Shown here piece after piece: positions 1 through 6,499 of a stretch of 7,124 nucleotides of DNA. The notes beneath the pieces were generated by a model. That model was not told the origin of the DNA. It saw only the letters and a program-made list of their open reading frames with translations, and made no database searches. Made by a program: the position numbers and the translations under genes. The stretch comes from an uncultured Oligoflexia bacterium. Lineage in GTDB: Bacteria > Bdellovibrionota > Bacteriovoracia > Bacteriovoracales > Bacteriovoracaceae. Where the stretch lies: assembly GCA_950060715.1 (NCBI GenBank), contig CATLVA010000070.1:1-7124 (forward strand). The letters are read 5' to 3'. Position 1 is the stretch's first letter, and each line of letters opens with the position of its first letter.

Positions 1-425
1 AGCAATGGGATAATGTCATAAATATAAACCTCAAAGGAAGTTTTAATATGACTCAACAAGCGGTTCTTCACATGATGAGAAAACGCTACGGTCGAATCAT
101 TAATATCTCTTCAATTGGAGGTCAACTCGGACTACCAGGACAGGCCAATTACGCTGCATCTAAGGCCGGACAAATTGCTATTTCAAAATCAATGAGTAAA
201 GAAGTGGCAAAGAGAAATATCACTATCAACAATGTTCTTCCTGGGTTTATCGAAACAGAGCTTTTAAGTGATCTAGACCCTGAATTAGTAAAACAATATA
301 AGTCAGAAGTACCAATGAAGAGGTTTGGGACGACTAAAGAGGTCGCTGCCGCAGTTAAATTTTTAGCTAGTAGTGATGCCAGCTATATCACAGGTGCCTG
401 CTTAGAAATCTCTGGTGGACTATAA
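1..425 (+). CDS. fabG: 3-oxoacyl-ACP reductase, FabG-type SDR (5' end missing)
   Basis: This is the C-terminal part, about 140 residues, of a short-chain dehydrogenase/reductase. The frame is open from base 3, and the residues before the internal Met at 48 read WDNVININLKGSFN, the classic SDR helix-4 region with its active-site Asn. The true start is therefore upstream of the window and the ATG at 48 is internal. The catalytic Ser is in NISSIGG (codon 111-113) and the YxxxK pair is Y (150-152) and K (162-164) in QANYAASKAG. This matches E. coli FabG S138/Y151/K155 closely. The C-terminal pattern (PGFIET, then an ITG...SGG tail) is also FabG-like. Family role: cytoplasmic NADPH-dependent reduction of 3-oxoacyl-ACP to 3-hydroxyacyl-ACP. 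Its stop overlaps the next start by one base (TAATG), so it heads a coupled dehydratase/enoyl-reductase set. It could be a paralogue for a specialised lipid rather than the housekeeping copy. Confidence 0.9.
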   Translation, partial: QWDNVININLKGSFNMTQQAVLHMMRKRYGRIINISSIGGQLGLPGQANYAASKAGQIAISKSMSKEVAKRNITINNVLPGFIETELLSDLDPELVKQYKSEVPMKRFGTTKEVAAAVKFLASSDASYITGACLEISGGL

Positions 426-847
426 TGAGTATTAAAAACTTTCTTCCTCAAAGAGAGCCTTTTCTCTTTATCTCTGATGAATATGTTTTTGAAGAAGACT
501 CCATTGAAACTAGTTATCATTTTCATGCAGATCATGATTTTTTCAAGGGACATTTTCCCGAAAATCCAATCGTCCCGGGAGTTATACTCTCAGAGCATTG
601 CTTTCAATCAGCTGCTGCCTTAATGGGTATGCGTGCTGGGGATGGCATCAAAAGTTTAGCTGTTGTAAGTAGAATCCAGTCAGCTAAATTTAAAAACATG
701 GTGACTTCTAACGAACAAGTCAAAACAAAAACAATTTTAGTAGAAGAGATGGGGCAAGCGGCATTTTTTAAATCAACTGTCTCAAATGAACAAAATAAAA
801 AAGTACTCATCATAGAGTTTGCATGTACATTGGTGGAAAATGCTTAA
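425..847 (+). CDS. fabZ: FabZ-type 3-hydroxyacyl-ACP dehydratase (hotdog fold), divergent
   Basis: A 140-residue protein, the usual FabZ length. The N-terminus (LPQREPFLFISD) matches the FabZ opening LPHRYPFLLVD, but with Gln9 in the normal His position. The core FFKGHFPENPIVPGVILSE is diagnostic. His43 (551-553) and Glu57 (593-595), 14 residues apart, match the catalytic His/Glu pair of FabZ. Family role: cytoplasmic dehydration of (3R)-hydroxyacyl-ACP to trans-2-enoyl-ACP. Its position between a ketoreductase and an enoyl reductase fits that step. The start ATG sits in a TAATG overlap with the upstream stop and has only a weak GGTGG before it, which suggests translational coupling. The rest diverges from housekeeping FabZ: there is a Cys at 59 and few motifs after residue 70. 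It may be a dedicated pathway dehydratase, and its substrate cannot be told from the sequence. Confidence 0.82.
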   Translation: MSIKNFLPQREPFLFISDEYVFEEDSIETSYHFHADHDFFKGHFPENPIVPGVILSEHCFQSAAALMGMRAGDGIKSLAVVSRIQSAKFKNMVTSNEQVKTKTILVEEMGQAAFFKSTVSNEQNKKVLIIEFACTLVENA

Positions 848-1628
848 TTTAGAAAACAAATCTTATCTCGTTACAGGAATCGCTAACAAAAAAAGTGTTG
901 CCTATTTCATTGCTAAGAACCTCGAGCAAGCGGGCGCTAAACTTATCCTTACTGCGCAAACAGAAGAGCACCAAAAAAAAATTCAAAAACTATTTACGGA
1001 CTCTCCAGTACTAATATTAGATGTTGAAAATAAAGATCATATCCATGATTTAAAAAACAGCATTAGTCAGCACTGTAATGAGCTTCAAGGATTGGTGCAC
1101 TCTATTGCATTTGCTAATTTCACGACTCCCGATTTTCTTGCAACTCCCAGAGAAGACTTTCTCCAGGCCACGCAAATCAGTGCCTTTTCTTTTGTAGAAA
1201 TTTCCAATGCATTACGAGATATATTCTCGGATGATGCGTCTCTACTGACTATTTCCATATCAAATACCAAGGCCACAAGCTATGGCTACCTTGGACCTAT
1301 TAAAGCTATGCTCAATAGCTTATCCGGGTACATGGCCAAATCTTTCAGTGAATTTTCCAATATTAGAGTCAATACCATTGCAGCAGGACCACTAAAGACT
1401 TCTGCATCAGCAGGGATTCCTGACTACTTAGATAATTACCTTTTTGCTGAAGCGTTAACACTTCGAAAAAAAGCTCTAGAGACTAATGAAGTTGCAAAAA
1501 CTGCTCTGTACTTGCTCTCAGATCTTTCAAGTGGACTAAATGGACAAACCATCACTCTCGATGCAGGAATGAATTTAAATTATTTTGACCAAGATGTAGT
1601 AAAAACCTACACCAAGGCCAAATTTTAA
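840..1628 (+). CDS. fabI: Enoyl-ACP reductase, FabI-type SDR
   Basis: A 262-residue protein, the same size as E. coli FabI. The N-terminus carries the FabI cofactor loop LVTGIANKKSVAYFIA (compare TGVASKLSIAYGIA), followed by LVHSIAFA. The active-site spacing Y-x6-K is Tyr148 (1281-1283) and Lys155 (1302-1304), equivalent to E. coli Y156/K163. RVNTIAAGPLKTSASAGI is the FabI substrate-loop signature. The additional Tyr of E. coli FabI (Y146) is replaced by Ile here. Family role: NAD(P)H-dependent reduction of trans-2-enoyl-ACP to acyl-ACP, the last step of an elongation cycle. I choose ATG 840 because family homology begins right there. A TTG at 819 would add seven residues (MHVHWWK) with no family match. 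The gene overlaps the dehydratase by 8 bases. It ends 15 bases from the convergent spoVR stop. The C-terminal extension after NLNYF (about 13 residues) is unremarkable. Confidence 0.9.
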   Translation: MLNLENKSYLVTGIANKKSVAYFIAKNLEQAGAKLILTAQTEEHQKKIQKLFTDSPVLILDVENKDHIHDLKNSISQHCNELQGLVHSIAFANFTTPDFLATPREDFLQATQISAFSFVEISNALRDIFSDDASLLTISISNTKATSYGYLGPIKAMLNSLSGYMAKSFSEFSNIRVNTIAAGPLKTSASAGIPDYLDNYLFAEALTLRKKALETNEVAKTALYLLSDLSSGLNGQTITLDAGMNLNYFDQDVVKTYTKAKF

Positions 1629-1643
1629 TTAGAGTATATTTTT

Positions 1644-3158
1644 CTACGCGTTTGTAACTTTCATTTCTTTGCCATCAAAGCTGATGACAACTGGCTTATC
1701 TTCATACGCAGTAGCAAGATTAATTGGTCTTTTCCAAATAGCATAGAGATTCGACATCGTCTCATGAGCAAATTGAAGATCTAGATCAACACCGTAATGA
1801 ACATGCTTAAAAAGCAACTCTTTACGATTTTTGTAGTTAGCATCTTCTACCTCTATAATTGGCGACCCAAAATTCGTTAACTGAGAAAGAAGTTTCTGCT
1901 TTATAGCTTGAAAATCTCTGGTATCAATCTCCATTCTCTGGGTTCTTGGATTATACTTATAAGTAAAAATTTGCTGCCTATTACAAAACTCAGGCGTTAA
2001 GAATTCATTGATAAAGGAAATATCATTATGCGATTTCCTAATTTCAAATATCTTTTCTCGGCCTAAATTCGCGTTAGTATTCCAATTTTCTTTCGCATAC
2101 ATATCAGTACACTCGTTATACTCTTTACCAAAGCGACCAGTATTCCAGCGATATTCAATATCCCTAAAAAGCTCAATTCCAATTTTATATGGATTGATAT
2201 TCTTTTTACTCATGGCCATAACACCAGCATGCTTTTTCGCAAACTCAATAAACTCTGAAGGATCCATCACCTTCTGATTCATCATAGTCGAGTGCCAATA
2301 ACTGGCCCAGCCCTCATTCATAATTTTTGTTATTCTCTGAGGTAGGAAGTAATAAGCTTCATTGCGAAGACAAGCGATAATATCGGCTTGCCACTCCTCT
2401 ATTGGAGCATTTTCAATAAGAAACAAAAGAATATCTCTCATCCCTTTTGAAGTATTTTTCTCAGCGACCATATCTTCTTCTTCAGAGTTACGCTGTATCT
2501 CATCATCAGAACGATTTCGATCATTGGCGCGCATATAAGACTTTAAAGCCGCAGACCTATCATCTACAACATAGCCTCCATGTTCACGCTCTTCACGGTA
2601 GGCCATTTCTTTTTCAAAACGACTCTTTTTCACATCTTGAGTTTCAAAGAGCATATTCATATCAAGAAGGTTTTCAAGCGACAAAACTCGATCAATAAAG
2701 CGTTCAACTTTATTCACTCCGTGTCTTTCCATATACCTTCTAATCTTAGAGCCGTTATTGGCCATAACATCCATCATCTTGCGATTAGTATTGGAAAACC
2801 ACATATTGTTTTTGAAAAAATCATTATGTCCATAAACATGGCACATAACCAGTTTTTGATCGAGCCAATTATTTACTTCTAAAAGATAGGCGTAACAAGG
2901 ATCGGTGTTTATTACCATCTCATAGATTTTTTGCATCCCATAGCGGTAACCTTTTGAGAGCTGATCGTAATCCATCCCAAATTTCCAGTGCGGATACCGA
3001 ATAGGAAAACCACCTTGAGCGGCAAGAATATTTATCGTGTCGTAATCACACATCTCAAAAACTTGCGGAAAGTAGTCCAAACCAAACTCGTCTGCATGGC
3101 CTTGTACTTTCTTTTGGAGTTCAAGTAATTCCTTACTTAAGGGTTTGGTTCTCAACAT
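1644..3158 (-). CDS. spoVR: SpoVR/YcgB family protein
   Basis: A 504-residue soluble protein without signal peptide or membrane segment. Family motifs in order: GLDYFPQVFE (26-35), WKFGMDYDQLSKGYRYGMQKIYE (58-80), HVYGHNDFFKNN (107-118), a charged insert rich in Arg/Asp/Glu (about 175-235), RNEAYYFLPQ (266-274), KIMNEGWASYWH (278-289), then PYKIG, and a C-terminal domain ending near VISFDGKEMKV. SpoVR affects spore cortex formation in Bacillus; its homologue YcgB in E. coli is linked to stationary phase and stress. The biochemical activity is not established. The conserved His107/His111 and Glu282/His289 could form a metal site (inference). It is the last gene of a prkA-yhbH-spoVR operon. Its ATG overlaps the yhbH stop by one base (TAATG). 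A Shine-Dalgarno-like AGGAAAAGG lies in the end of yhbH at 3165-3173, which fixes this start. Confidence 0.95.
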   Translation of the reverse strand: MLRTKPLSKELLELQKKVQGHADEFGLDYFPQVFEMCDYDTINILAAQGGFPIRYPHWKFGMDYDQLSKGYRYGMQKIYEMVINTDPCYAYLLEVNNWLDQKLVMCHVYGHNDFFKNNMWFSNTNRKMMDVMANNGSKIRRYMERHGVNKVERFIDRVLSLENLLDMNMLFETQDVKKSRFEKEMAYREEREHGGYVVDDRSAALKSYMRANDRNRSDDEIQRNSEEEDMVAEKNTSKGMRDILLFLIENAPIEEWQADIIACLRNEAYYFLPQRITKIMNEGWASYWHSTMMNQKVMDPSEFIEFAKKHAGVMAMSKKNINPYKIGIELFRDIEYRWNTGRFGKEYNECTDMYAKENWNTNANLGREKIFEIRKSHNDISFINEFLTPEFCNRQQIFTYKYNPRTQRMEIDTRDFQAIKQKLLSQLTNFGSPIIEVEDANYKNRKELLFKHVHYGVDLDLQFAHETMSNLYAIWKRPINLATAYEDKPVVISFDGKEMKVTNA

Positions 3159-4273
3159 TATTTACCTTTTCCTAAAAATTCTTTAATCGAATCTAGGATT
3201 GCTTCTTTATTCTTGATTTTACTCATGATCACCGAGTCGTGCTCTGTTCCGTACTTTTGAGCAAGATCCTTAAAGAATTGCCCTGAACCGTAGCGACTCT
3301 CAACTTGTCCGTAACAAAACATATTCGAGTTAGGTAAGATAAATTCATCTAATAATTGGAGACAAATCTTAGTGTCATCGGCTGACCAATTATCACCATC
3401 AGAAAAATGAAAAGGATAAATATTCCATTCTGCTGGATTATAATCTTCTTCAATAATATTTTTACAAAGCTTAAAAGCAGAAGAAATCAGTGTCCCACCA
3501 CTTTCTCTTGTCCTAAAAAACGTATCTTCATCCACTTCTTTTGCGGTTGCATCGTGGATGATATAGCGAATCTCAATATCTTTATATTGGGACTTAAGCC
3601 AAAGATTTATCCAAAAAGACTCCGTGCGAACAATCTCTTTTTGCTCTTCACCCATTGAACCAGAAACATCCATCATATAAATAACGACTGCGGAGTTTTC
3701 CATCTCAATTTTAGTGTCGGCACTTCTAAAACGATAGTCTTTCCTAATGGGAACAACCTTAGGATTGGTTGGGTCATAAACCCCCATCGAAATTTGGCGT
3801 TTCAGTGCTTCTTTATAGGTTCTTTTAACGTGTTTAAGAGAGTCCGGCCCAACTGTTCCGATTGAGGTGTACTTATCTACCGTTGATGACAGCTGCTGCT
3901 TACCCTTAGGCTCAATATTAGGAAGTTCTAACTCTTCACTGAGGATCTTTGCCAGATCATCAACACTCATCTCAACTTCTAGTTCTTTCGCACCTTCACC
4001 TTCGCCAGCTTCACCTTGTCCCGGCTCACCTTCTCCAGGTTGTCCATCTACCGGATCACCGTTTTCTCCGTCGCCTTGCCCGGTTCCTCCTTCGGATTTG
4101 TCACCAAATTTAAAGCGAGGAATATCGATACTAGGCATAGGAACTTTAAACGCATCATTACCTTTAGGAATGATTTGCTGTCCTTGCGAAATATACTTTC
4201 TTAAATTGTCTCGGATCTTACCTTTTACAATTCTTTTGAACCTGGCATGATCTCGTTTTATTGGATGGTCCAA
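3158..4273 (-). CDS. yhbH: YhbH/YeaH (DUF444) VWA-like protein
   Basis: A 371-residue protein, near the usual size (B. subtilis YhbH and E. coli YeaH are slightly longer). The N-terminal 55 residues are basic and typical of DUF444 ([14 protein letters not shown]). A Gly/Glu-rich segment follows (57-94), then a helical region. The C-terminal half is a von Willebrand A-like domain with an intact MIDAS: DVSGS (Asp202, Ser204, Ser206), ESGGT (Thr261) and SDGDN (Asp292, Asp294). It therefore probably binds Mg2+ and a partner protein. The start is TTG at 4271-4273. No ATG gives the full DUF444 N-terminus, and the TTG has AGGAG six bases upstream (4280-4284). It lies 9 bases after prkA and is coupled to spoVR. 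In E. coli yeaG-yeaH are co-transcribed and stress-induced. An adaptor or substrate relationship with PrkA is inference from conserved linkage. Confidence 0.94.
   Translation of the reverse strand: MDHPIKRDHARFKRIVKGKIRDNLRKYISQGQQIIPKGNDAFKVPMPSIDIPRFKFGDKSEGGTGQGDGENGDPVDGQPGEGEPGQGEAGEGEGAKELEVEMSVDDLAKILSEELELPNIEPKGKQQLSSTVDKYTSIGTVGPDSLKHVKRTYKEALKRQISMGVYDPTNPKVVPIRKDYRFRSADTKIEMENSAVVIYMMDVSGSMGEEQKEIVRTESFWINLWLKSQYKDIEIRYIIHDATAKEVDEDTFFRTRESGGTLISSAFKLCKNIIEEDYNPAEWNIYPFHFSDGDNWSADDTKICLQLLDEFILPNSNMFCYGQVESRYGSGQFFKDLAQKYGTEHDSVIMSKIKNKEAILDSIKEFLGKGK
3992..4105 (-). repeat. Acidic Gly-rich low-complexity segment inside YhbH
   Basis: Residues about 57-94 of YhbH consist almost only of Gly, Glu, Asp, Gln and Pro in an irregular GQGEPGEGE-like pattern. 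The DNA is a degenerate run of Gly and Glu/Gln codons, noticeably richer in G+C than its surroundings. It is likely a disordered acidic linker between the basic N-terminus and the VWA-like domain. DUF444 proteins often carry a Gly-rich stretch at this point, so it is a family trait with a variable length. The degenerate repeats create long open frames on the opposite strand (about 3867-4250), which are shadows and not genes. Confidence 0.8.
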
Positions 4274-4279
4274 GGGCCT

Positions 4280-4284
4280 CTCCT
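4280..4284 (-). promoter_or_regulatory. Shine-Dalgarno of yhbH, supports TTG start
   Basis: On the minus strand AGGAG lies six bases before the TTG and overlaps the prkA stop codon (TAGGAG). This supports the TTG start for yhbH and suggests that translation of yhbH is linked to termination on prkA. Confidence 0.8.
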
Positions 4285-6337
4285 ATCCTTTAATTGAATC
4301 ACCTTTGGCAAAAATACTAGAAACATAATTTAAAGTATCAGTTGCACAAATATCACAGTATCCAAAATTCTTAATCAAACGAGTTTTAACAACATCGATC
4401 TTCTCTTGCGTTTGCTTATCAACAACATTTGAAATAATTGTTGTAAGTTTAATACTGTCTTTTTGATCCTCAAAAAGTTTTAATTCTAATGCTTTTTGTA
4501 GAGTTTCATTCATGCGGTAATCAAATTGCTTACCTTCAATTGCCAGTGCACCAATGAAGTTCATGATTTCACGTCTAAAATCATCTTTAATACTCTCTGC
4601 AATATCCACTTTCTCTTCAATAGAGCGCATGAATCTCTCATCAGCATCTTCAAGCTTTCCAGAGTACTTATTTCTCAGTTTTTCTTTTTGAGTATAAGCT
4701 TTGATATTGTCGATATAGTTAGCGCAAAGAGTTTCAATCGCCTGCTCATCAACACTGATAGCTTTTTGCACATCATTTTTAATAATGTCTTCATACTCTT
4801 GTCTAGCAACCGCTAACATTTCTCTGAAGTGATCAAGTTGATCTTGTGAGCTAATCAAACCATGATGCTTTAACCCTGACTCAAGTTCATTGAAAACCAT
4901 AAATGGATTTAAACATCCCGCATGAGAGTTTTTAACTAAAGCGTTTGAAATCTTATCTTGGATGTAACGAGGAGAAATACCATCAAGACCTTCTCGATTA
5001 GCTTCTTTTCTAAGTTCTTTAACATTATCTTCATTATAACCAGGAAGTGTTTTTCCGTTATAAAGTTTTAGTTTTTGAAGCCTAGTTAAGTCAGCTTTCT
5101 TTGGCTCTTCTAGACGAGTAAGGATCGCCCACATACTGGCCATATCAAGAGTGTGAGGCGCAATATGCATATGAGGGATTGTCTCACTATTATAATCTTT
5201 ATTATAGATTCGAATTTCCTGATCTAATCTTGTAATATATGGGACATCAATTTTAACCGTTCTATCTCTTAGAGCTTCCATAAATTCATTTGATTGAAGC
5301 TTCCTAAATTCAGGCTCATTTGTATGCCCTAAAATAACTTCATCAATATCTGTTTGAGCAAACTTTTTAGGTTTAATTGACTGCTCTTGAGAGGCTCCTA
5401 GAAGATCATACAAGAAAGCAACATCAAGTTTTAACATCTCGATAAATTCAACGATACCTCGGTTGGCGATATTGAATTCACCATCAAAATTAAAGGCCCT
5501 TGGATCAGAATCTGATCCATAAAGTGCAATCTTTCTATAGTTGATATCACCTGTAAGTTCTGTCGAATCTTGGTTTTTTTCATCTTTAGGTTGGAAAGTA
5601 CCAATACCAATTCTATCTTTTTCAGAAAGTAGAAGTCTTTTTACGCGGATATGCTTCATGACTGTTCTCCAGTCACCATCAAACTTCTTCATGAACTCAG
5701 ACATTATAAAACGACAAGCAGGATTTACTTCACCTTTAATTTTAATTTTTCTATCGGAGTCAATTTGAGAATTTAATTCAGCTAAAAACTGCGCCCTTAC
5801 TTCATGAGGAATAAGCTTTAAAGGATCTTCGTGCATCGGTGAAGGAAATACTTTCGCCTCACCAAGAATTTCGCTTTCTTCATCTGTAACCCATTCATAA
5901 GTGTATAAAGCACCTTCATCAGTTCTGGAGTAATGCTCTAATCCCTTCTTTAAGAGTCTAGAGATAGATGATTTAGCAGAACCTACTGGACCATGAAGAA
6001 GTAGAACCCTTTTTTCTGTTCCATATCCTTTAGCGGCTGATTTAAAAAAGTTCACTAACTTCATTAAATGCACATCAATTCCAAAGATTGCATCCTTTCC
6101 ATTTTCTATTGGATCATCGAAAAAATGATAACGAGTTATTTCTTTTTTATATTCGGTATAAGTTGAAGTTCCATATGAAAGGATCATGTCATGCACTCTT
6201 TGAAATGCATTACGTGCGATATGAGGATTTTTAACAATCAGGTCGATATAGTCTTGAAAACTACCTTCCCAATGTAGGTGTGAAAAATCTTTTTTCGAAT
6301 AATTCTTTTCCATAAAACTATTAATATCTATGCTCAT
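4283..6337 (-). CDS. prkA: PrkA family AAA+ ATPase / serine protein kinase (YeaG-like)
   Basis: A 684-residue cytoplasmic protein, slightly longer than B. subtilis PrkA or E. coli YeaG (about 630-645). N-terminal PrkA AAA+ domain: [15 protein letters not shown] (24-38), [16 protein letters not shown] (41-56), [17 protein letters not shown] (72-88), Walker [10 protein letters not shown] (116-124; Lys122). The later core contains [12 protein letters not shown] (292-303) and the LLGASQE motif (312-318). The C-terminal PrkA domain follows, with [28 protein letters not shown] and [13 protein letters not shown] CxxC (661-664) lies near the end. PrkA was described as a serine kinase; an ATP-dependent protease role has also been reported for the Bacillus protein, so the activity is unsettled. 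First gene of the operon with yhbH and spoVR. The ATG is preceded by AGGAGG six bases away. The Walker A has Ala where the consensus has Gly before Lys. Confidence 0.96.
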   Translation of the reverse strand: MSIDINSFMEKNYSKKDFSHLHWEGSFQDYIDLIVKNPHIARNAFQRVHDMILSYGTSTYTEYKKEITRYHFFDDPIENGKDAIFGIDVHLMKLVNFFKSAAKGYGTEKRVLLLHGPVGSAKSSISRLLKKGLEHYSRTDEGALYTYEWVTDEESEILGEAKVFPSPMHEDPLKLIPHEVRAQFLAELNSQIDSDRKIKIKGEVNPACRFIMSEFMKKFDGDWRTVMKHIRVKRLLLSEKDRIGIGTFQPKDEKNQDSTELTGDINYRKIALYGSDSDPRAFNFDGEFNIANRGIVEFIEMLKLDVAFLYDLLGASQEQSIKPKKFAQTDIDEVILGHTNEPEFRKLQSNEFMEALRDRTVKIDVPYITRLDQEIRIYNKDYNSETIPHMHIAPHTLDMASMWAILTRLEEPKKADLTRLQKLKLYNGKTLPGYNEDNVKELRKEANREGLDGISPRYIQDKISNALVKNSHAGCLNPFMVFNELESGLKHHGLISSQDQLDHFREMLAVARQEYEDIIKNDVQKAISVDEQAIETLCANYIDNIKAYTQKEKLRNKYSGKLEDADERFMRSIEEKVDIAESIKDDFRREIMNFIGALAIEGKQFDYRMNETLQKALELKLFEDQKDSIKLTTIISNVVDKQTQEKIDVVKTRLIKNFGYCDICATDTLNYVSSIFAKGDSIKG

Positions 6338-6343
6338 AAATCC

Positions 6344-6349
6344 CCTCCT
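6344..6349 (-). promoter_or_regulatory. Strong Shine-Dalgarno of prkA
   Basis: AGGAGG on the minus strand, six bases before the prkA ATG (6335-6337). It is a near-perfect anti-16S match and better than those of the downstream genes. It fixes the prkA start. Confidence 0.85.
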
Positions 6350-6361
6350 AAAGGCTCTTTT

Positions 6362-6391
6362 ATTCTAACATGAAACTATTTGTTATTTCAG
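6362..6391 (-). promoter_or_regulatory. Candidate sigma70-like promoter for prkA operon
   Basis: Read on the minus strand, a TAGAAT -10 (6362-6367, five of six consensus) lies 18 bases downstream of a CTGAAA -35 (6386-6391, four of six). Transcription would begin about 18-20 bases before the prkA ATG, leaving room for the Shine-Dalgarno. The -35 is poor, so the call is weak. In AT-rich DNA such matches arise by chance. Confidence 0.35.
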
Positions 6392-6440
6392 CAATTTATC
6401 TGGTTTTATACTTGTGCTTATCGGTCGGTTTTTAAATTAT

Positions 6441-6468
6441 TTGAACATATTTTTATAATAGATATAAT
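6441..6468 (+). promoter_or_regulatory. Sigma70-like promoter for the PP2C gene
   Basis: TTGAAC (6441-6446) and a perfect TATAAT (6463-6468) are separated by 16 bases. A second TATAAT lies at 6454-6459 but is too close to this -35. Transcription would start near 6475, giving a leader of about 25 bases that contains the GGAGGG Shine-Dalgarno. This is the best promoter match in the window. The AT-rich context lowers certainty. Confidence 0.6.
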
Positions 6469-6489
6469 AATACTTAATTTCAAAGACTT

Positions 6490-6495
6490 GGAGGG
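6490..6495 (+). promoter_or_regulatory. Shine-Dalgarno of the PP2C gene, supports TTG start
   Basis: GGAGGG lies four bases before the TTG at 6500. The first in-frame ATG (6536) has no such site before it and would remove the conserved SDIG part of the PP2C N-terminal motif. Confidence 0.7.
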
Positions 6496-6499
6496 TAAG

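Noticed and set aside
48..50. ATG 48 as the FabG start
   Set aside because: The frame is open upstream and encodes the conserved SDR region with its active-site Asn, so this Met is internal and the gene begins before the window.
819..839. TTG 819 as the fabI start
   Set aside because: It would add seven residues without FabI similarity and lengthen the overlap with the dehydratase. ATG 840 places the family N-terminus correctly.
604..1276. Minus-strand open frames opposite fabZ and fabI (604-813, 1085-1276)
   Set aside because: They lie fully within well-supported genes on the other strand, have no recognisable protein motif or start signal, and look like chance openings.
2008..2882. Plus-strand open frames opposite spoVR
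   Set aside because: They are shadows of a gene with clear SpoVR motifs from end to end, and their hydrophobic composition is the reverse complement of a charged coding sequence.
3992..4105. Tandem repeat or CRISPR-like array in the GC-richer stretch
   Set aside because: Units are irregular, in frame and encode a Gly/Glu linker of YhbH; there are no spacers.
3867..4250. Plus-strand frame rich in Ser/Pro/Cys opposite yhbH
   Set aside because: It is the reverse complement of the Gly/Glu-rich codon run of YhbH. Low-complexity openness explains its length.
4526..5768. Plus-strand open frames opposite prkA
   Set aside because: No motif, no ribosome site, and entirely within the PrkA coding sequence.
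6388..6420. Sigma54 promoter for prkA, as suggested for the enteric homologue
   Set aside because: A TTGCT is present on the minus strand, but there is no GG at the required 10-base distance; the plus-strand TGG...TGC pair has wrong spacing.
6421..6435. Rho-independent terminator at TCGGTCGG followed by T's
   Set aside because: The GC-rich stretch is a direct repeat and has no inverted partner to form a stem.
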